From: Euwallacea fornicatus
Lineage: Eukaryota; Arthropoda; Insecta; Coleoptera; Curculionidae
Direction: 5' to 3'
DNA: 64,000 nucleotides
NCBI RefSeq assembly: GCF_040115645.1
Contig: NC_089542.1
Span: forward strand, 4,464,001-4,528,000
Shown here: positions 61,801-64,000 of the stretch, one piece after another
How the letters are laid out: each line of letters begins with the position of its first letter
How positions within the stretch are numbered: position 1 is the stretch's first letter
Position numbers and translations under genes: made by a program
Notes under the pieces: generated by a model
Told to the model about the DNA's origin: nothing
What the model saw: the letters and a program-made list of their open reading frames with translations, nothing else
Databases searched by the model: none

Positions 61801-62199
61801 TTAGATGTTATGCCTGAGAGTGAGTAATAAGGATCCCAACCAAATTTTGAACATCGTGCAAGACCAAGATTGATGATTTATAACTTCCAACTGAAAGGCC
61901 CTGGAAGGCTGCTTTTAGGCGGATGTGAGCGTTTATACATACACTTGAAACGCTGAATACATGAACTAGATTCGCTACTTTACATGGAAATTATTGTCCA
62001 TAGTAAAGTCAGTACAGAATGTCACAAGCAAAGCTCATATGTATGTGGACCTTCTCAGAGCACAGTTCTCGAACCAGAACAAGTACCTGCCGTTATTTGT
62101 ATAACCAAAAGAAGCCTTACCTATACCAGACACCATCATCAACAGTAATCCTACACAGCAAGCGGCAAGTGTCCGCGATGGAATCTGAACTGACCCCAT
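49896..62199 (-). CDS. mucin-like EGF-SEA-EGF single-pass receptor
   Basis: Fourteen coding exons join in phase: 62199-62121, 55007-54712, 54663-54496, 54441-54113, 54057-53583, 53064-52031, 51971-51707, 51649-51379, 51276-51060, 50887-50762, 50706-50526, 50471-50316, 50258-50112 and 50006-49896, giving about 1284 residues. Order: signal peptide (1-25), low-complexity Pro/Ser/Thr ectodomain with a His-Glu-Asn repeat and poly-Ser (to about 790), six-Cys EGF-like (795-835), SEA (about 837-960), calcium-binding EGF (DLDEC, CINTFGSFKCEC) and another EGF to 1055, one span (about 1060-1083), and a 200-residue cytoplasmic tail. Its end has IYYDVDY, a possible tyrosine signal. The SEA cleavage site is AGVFV, not the usual G-S-V-V-V, so self-cleavage is doubtful. 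Likely an apical surface protein; ortholog name unknown. Confidence 0.88.
52905..52965. repeat. GAG/GAA microsatellite encoding poly-Ser
   Basis: A near-pure GAG/GAA trinucleotide run on the plus strand. On the coding (minus) strand it gives about 20 serines in the ectodomain of the mucin-like protein. Likely length-polymorphic. Confidence 0.8.
53750..53890 (-). repeat. coding minisatellite, PHENS repeats
   Basis: The exon at 54057-53583 encodes a run of His-Glu/Asp-Asn/Ser units such as PHDNPHENSHEKAH and PHENSQDNSHEDH. The DNA units are about 15-30 bp (CTCATGAGAATTCTC-like) and imperfect. Probably expands and contracts within the ectodomain. Confidence 0.7.
55340..56420. repeat. ~185-bp satellite array, right block of gene intron
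   Basis: A block like ATATGAGCTCAGTTCGCTACTT, followed by TATTTGGAATTTATGGA, recurs at about 55419, 55613, 55766, 55952, 56136 and 56356; spacing is 147-220 bp with two steps of 185. Units also share GCGAATTTTTAGTCC and CTCTACACAT. It lies in intron 1 of the mucin-like gene. Confidence 0.65.
56421..58689. other. non-satellite island inside intron 1
   Basis: Separates two satellite blocks. Positions 56930-56990 carry repeated GTCAAA words (GCGTCAAAAATGTCAACAC, GCGTCAAACGTCAAATC) next to a GC-rich patch at 56740-56940, a pattern often seen around insect promoters or certain transposon ends. Positions 57511-57960 hold 11 GTAC words, five of them GGTACC. A 109-codon plus frame at 56585-56914 has no recognisable domain. 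Confidence 0.4.
58690..59451. repeat. ~185-bp satellite array, middle block
   Basis: Same family as the block at 55.3 kb: AATATAAGCTAATTTC near 59000 and AAGTATGAAGTCAATTGAC near 59188, each followed by AGTTATGAGCAG, and the linker GAAAGTAATCATCCACATAT at 59156 echoed by AGAAGTAACCATCTATATG at 59340 (184 bp apart). It stops at the left end of the inverted-repeat element. Confidence 0.6.
59452..60922. mobile_element. 1.47-kb element with ~590-bp inverted repeats
   Basis: The left arm (59452-60036) and right arm (60323-60922) are inverted copies along their full length. Outer ends read TACAGGGTGTTTAGTAGG and AAACAGGGTGTTTGGTAG (minus). Inner ends are identical over 15 bp (GGTCTGCATATTCGC at 60022 and its complement at 60323). 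Internal markers such as CCTAGTTTGTAGTACAGCA also pair. The 286-bp loop has no coding capacity. CAGGGTGTTT termini and a flanking TA recall Tc1/mariner-like MITEs, but arms this long are fold-back-like. It interrupts the satellite array. Confidence 0.75.
60950..62000. repeat. ~185-bp satellite array, left block
   Basis: Units recur at about 61030, 61213, 61425, 61580, 61770 and 61962 with the AATAT-AGCT-AATTCGCTACTT and AGTTATGAACAG blocks, plus linkers GAAAGTAATCATCCATATG (60998) and GAAAGTAACCCGCTATATG (61176), which are 178 bp apart. The array ends about 120 bp before the signal-peptide exon. Confidence 0.6.
61359..61379 (+). other. G-quadruplex-type G run
   Basis: Four runs of three or more G separated by single bases (GGGTG, then GAGGGA, then a run of G). 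It matches the canonical G4 pattern and sits within a satellite unit in intron 1, on the non-template side of the minus-strand gene. Confidence 0.6.
62121..62199 (-). CDS. signal-peptide exon of the mucin-like gene
   Basis: The minus strand reads ATG at 62199, then GSVQIPSRTLAACCVGLLLM and MVSGI, a classic signal peptide with a hydrophobic core. It is followed by G|GTAAGG as splice donor at 62120. One leftover base (phase 1) fits the acceptor at 55007, where GA completes a Gly codon before SADLYPNS, so the two join in frame. No other minus-strand exon upstream of 55007 offers a start. A TCAGTG initiator-like word lies at about 62213 and another at 62242. The exon is 7.1 kb from exon 2. Confidence 0.75.
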
Positions 62200-63049
62200 T
62201 TCAAAGTAACTTCACTGATGATATTCACCTGTCATACCACTGAACAAACTCCTCTATAGTACAATTTTTCCGGTGAAAAAAACACTATGATCCTTTACAC
62301 ATGATGATTTATGATGTGTAATATAACAGTTCTTTGATTTCAAGATAATTAACGTGATATTGCCACGAGATAATTCTCGACTTCGTCACTGGTTATTTGG
62401 GTCATCTTTAATCCGCGTCATCTTCACGAGGTCCGCCATGTTTCTTCATCACAAAATAAAGCGATATCCTTACATTTTCTTGTATTGCCAAATGCCGAAA
62501 TTGTCACCATCACACACACATTCACTTAAGTGAAATCTTCAATTTAATAGTGAAGAAACCGGACATGCACGACAAACGGTGGGTACCCGATGGTTCCAGC
62601 AGACTGCTAAAGTAACGGAACCGCCGCGAAGAAATGTGTAGACAGTCTTTAGTGCTGCAGGTGGGGCTTCAACTCCTGCTAACCACAGTATGTCGTACCC
62701 GAAAAGGAATGTGTTATATGGACCCACTCCCTATGCAGTTGCAAGCAATTACCAGGAGTGCTATCATGGGAGAATTTGTAATTTCTAATTATTTCAATGT
62801 AATTACATATGATGGGTGATAATTGCAATTATTCACATCCAAAAATGAGAAAATATTGCAAAGAAATTTGGGAAATTGGTTATAAAAGTCTCCTTAATAT
62901 TCTGCGAAATTTTCGTTTAAATTTAGAAGTTAATAGTGAGGTATCGAACCCGAGATCAGTATCTTCACACTACTGCTACAAATATTCGTAATAATCTACC
63001 AACCGTAGGGTCTACTAGCAGATGGGCCATGGGCTCACTGGCACCCATC
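62200..63049. other. upstream region of the mucin-like gene, tRNA relic
   Basis: Presumed promoter and 5' UTR of the minus-strand gene. At 62936-62985 the minus strand reads AGTGTGAAGATACTGATCTC followed by GGGTTCGATACCTC, which looks like the 3' half of a tRNA or a SINE head with a B box; the 5' half is not convincing. Otherwise no gene. Confidence 0.35.
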
Positions 63050-63121
63050 GGCTCGTTGGTCTAGGGGTATGATTCTCGCTTCGGGTGCGAGAGGTCCCGG
63101 GTTCAAATCCCGGACGAGCCC
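63050..63121 (+). tRNA. tRNA-Pro(CGG)
   Basis: Complete cloverleaf: acceptor GGCTCGT/ACGAGCC, anticodon stem CTCGC/GCGAG enclosing TTCGGGT with anticodon CGG, and T arm CCGGG-TTCAAAT-CCCGG. The length is 72 nt with discriminator C and no intron. Internal A box (TGGTCTAGGGG) and B box (GGTTCAAATCC) are intact. Confidence 0.95.
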
Positions 63122-64000
63122 TTTGAACACTTTTTTTGCATGCCCTGTATATTTATCAACACAACATATATTGCACTATAAAAATAAACTGTTGATGAAA
63201 CACCCACACATCGCAATACGTTTTAGGAAACCCGACAAGACTTTCTCCGATATGTGTCATACCTGACCGGTCGCAATGGGAAAGTTGAAGGTCGAATTCT
63301 GAATGATCTGGGTGTTTTACCATTAAATTGTTGTGCTGACAAAATGGATGAACCATCGCAAAATTAATTAATCTTATTCATTGCGAACTAAAGCAATTTC
63401 TTGATTAAATATTTCATATTAAGCATATTGATATATCATTAAATGTGATGGGCAAACATTGCCCCAATATACTATGTACACTATTGTATAATACTTACTT
63501 TGACATGAGAACCTAAATGAGTTGCATTGAATATATTATAGGTTTAGATCAGTTGTAAGTATCTTTAGATGGGTACTTAATGGCAAAGCAAATACTGCGC
63601 TATTACTATAACATTGTCTCACTGGTAGCTACCGAGGTTATCGAGCTGCTTTAAGAACAATTAATTAATTATCATTAGTGGGTACTAGCATAAATCTAAT
63701 GTAATTGGTCTAATGAAGTTATTTTACATTGACGAATTTAAATTTTTTCCTTGTTAGGTTCAGTATATTTTTAGATTTTCCCTTTAGGTGAATTTCAGTA
63801 ACGTCCGGAAATTGTTTGTCAGAATAACTGGTAAGCCCTCGGACGAATTGAGATCACATTTTCAAGATTTTTAGAAGAGATGTAGACGACTCTTTCCACA
63901 AACAAAGATCTTTCTTGGGCATTTCATTTAATTAATAATTCCTAAGTCAAGAAGCAATATAAGTTTATATTCTTAATATATTTAGATTATATGTAGGCGA
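63122..64000. other. right edge, no recognised gene
   Basis: AT-rich sequence without recognisable coding, repeat or RNA features. A CCCTGTATA element-end-like word lies at 63142. Confidence 0.35.

Noticed and set aside
55340..62000. Array read as CRISPR-like repeats
   Set aside because: Units are ~185 bp, diverged and contiguous, in an insect intron; this is satellite DNA.

Overview
The window is nuclear DNA of an insect. Genes are split by many short introns (51-63 bp) and a few very long ones, non-coding DNA is AT-rich and full of degenerate repeats, and one protein is a recognisable Sanpodo, an insect Notch-pathway protein. I cannot fix the order from sequence alone; a beetle or another holometabolous insect is a guess. 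No bacterial, CRISPR or operon features exist here. All splice junctions below were assembled by hand from GT/AG sites with matching phases.

Layout. 1-17 kb: no intact gene; fold-back and MITE-like elements, a ~55-bp minisatellite, a dead Tc1-type transposase fragment, and a 2.7-kb stretch very dense in GGTAC/GTACC words. 17.4-24.6 kb (minus): a six-exon beta-tubulin with the six-residue insertion that, as I recall, marks the beta-3 (betaTub60D) type; repeats fill introns 1 and 2. 25-30.9 kb: AT-rich spacer, a GC-rich patch and another GGTAC-rich domain, then tRNA-Thr(CGT). 31.1-37.7 kb (plus): an 11-exon, about 1015-residue four-pass membrane protein with a PPxY motif, resembling ENTREP/FAM189 in layout. 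39.4-40.3 kb (minus): an unnamed four-pass membrane protein. 44.9-46.9 kb (minus): sanpodo, with an N-terminal NPAF motif (Numb docking) and four C-terminal membrane spans. 49.9-62.2 kb (minus): a 14-exon, about 1284-residue mucin-like protein with EGF-SEA-EGF-EGF modules, one membrane span and a conserved-looking tail; its signal-peptide exon lies 7.1 kb upstream of the rest, across an intron filled with a ~185-bp satellite that is itself split by a 1.5-kb long-inverted-repeat element. 63.05 kb: tRNA-Pro(CGG).

How the genes relate. Three neighbouring genes encode four-pass membrane proteins. One (sanpodo) acts in Numb-dependent Notch trafficking; another carries a ligand for WW-domain ubiquitin ligases of the NEDD4/ITCH type, which also act on Notch trafficking. 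That shared theme is inference. The most unusual global signal is the word GGTACC and its half-forms GGTAC/GTACC: about 59 hand-counted GGTACC against roughly 7 expected, clustered in separate domains.
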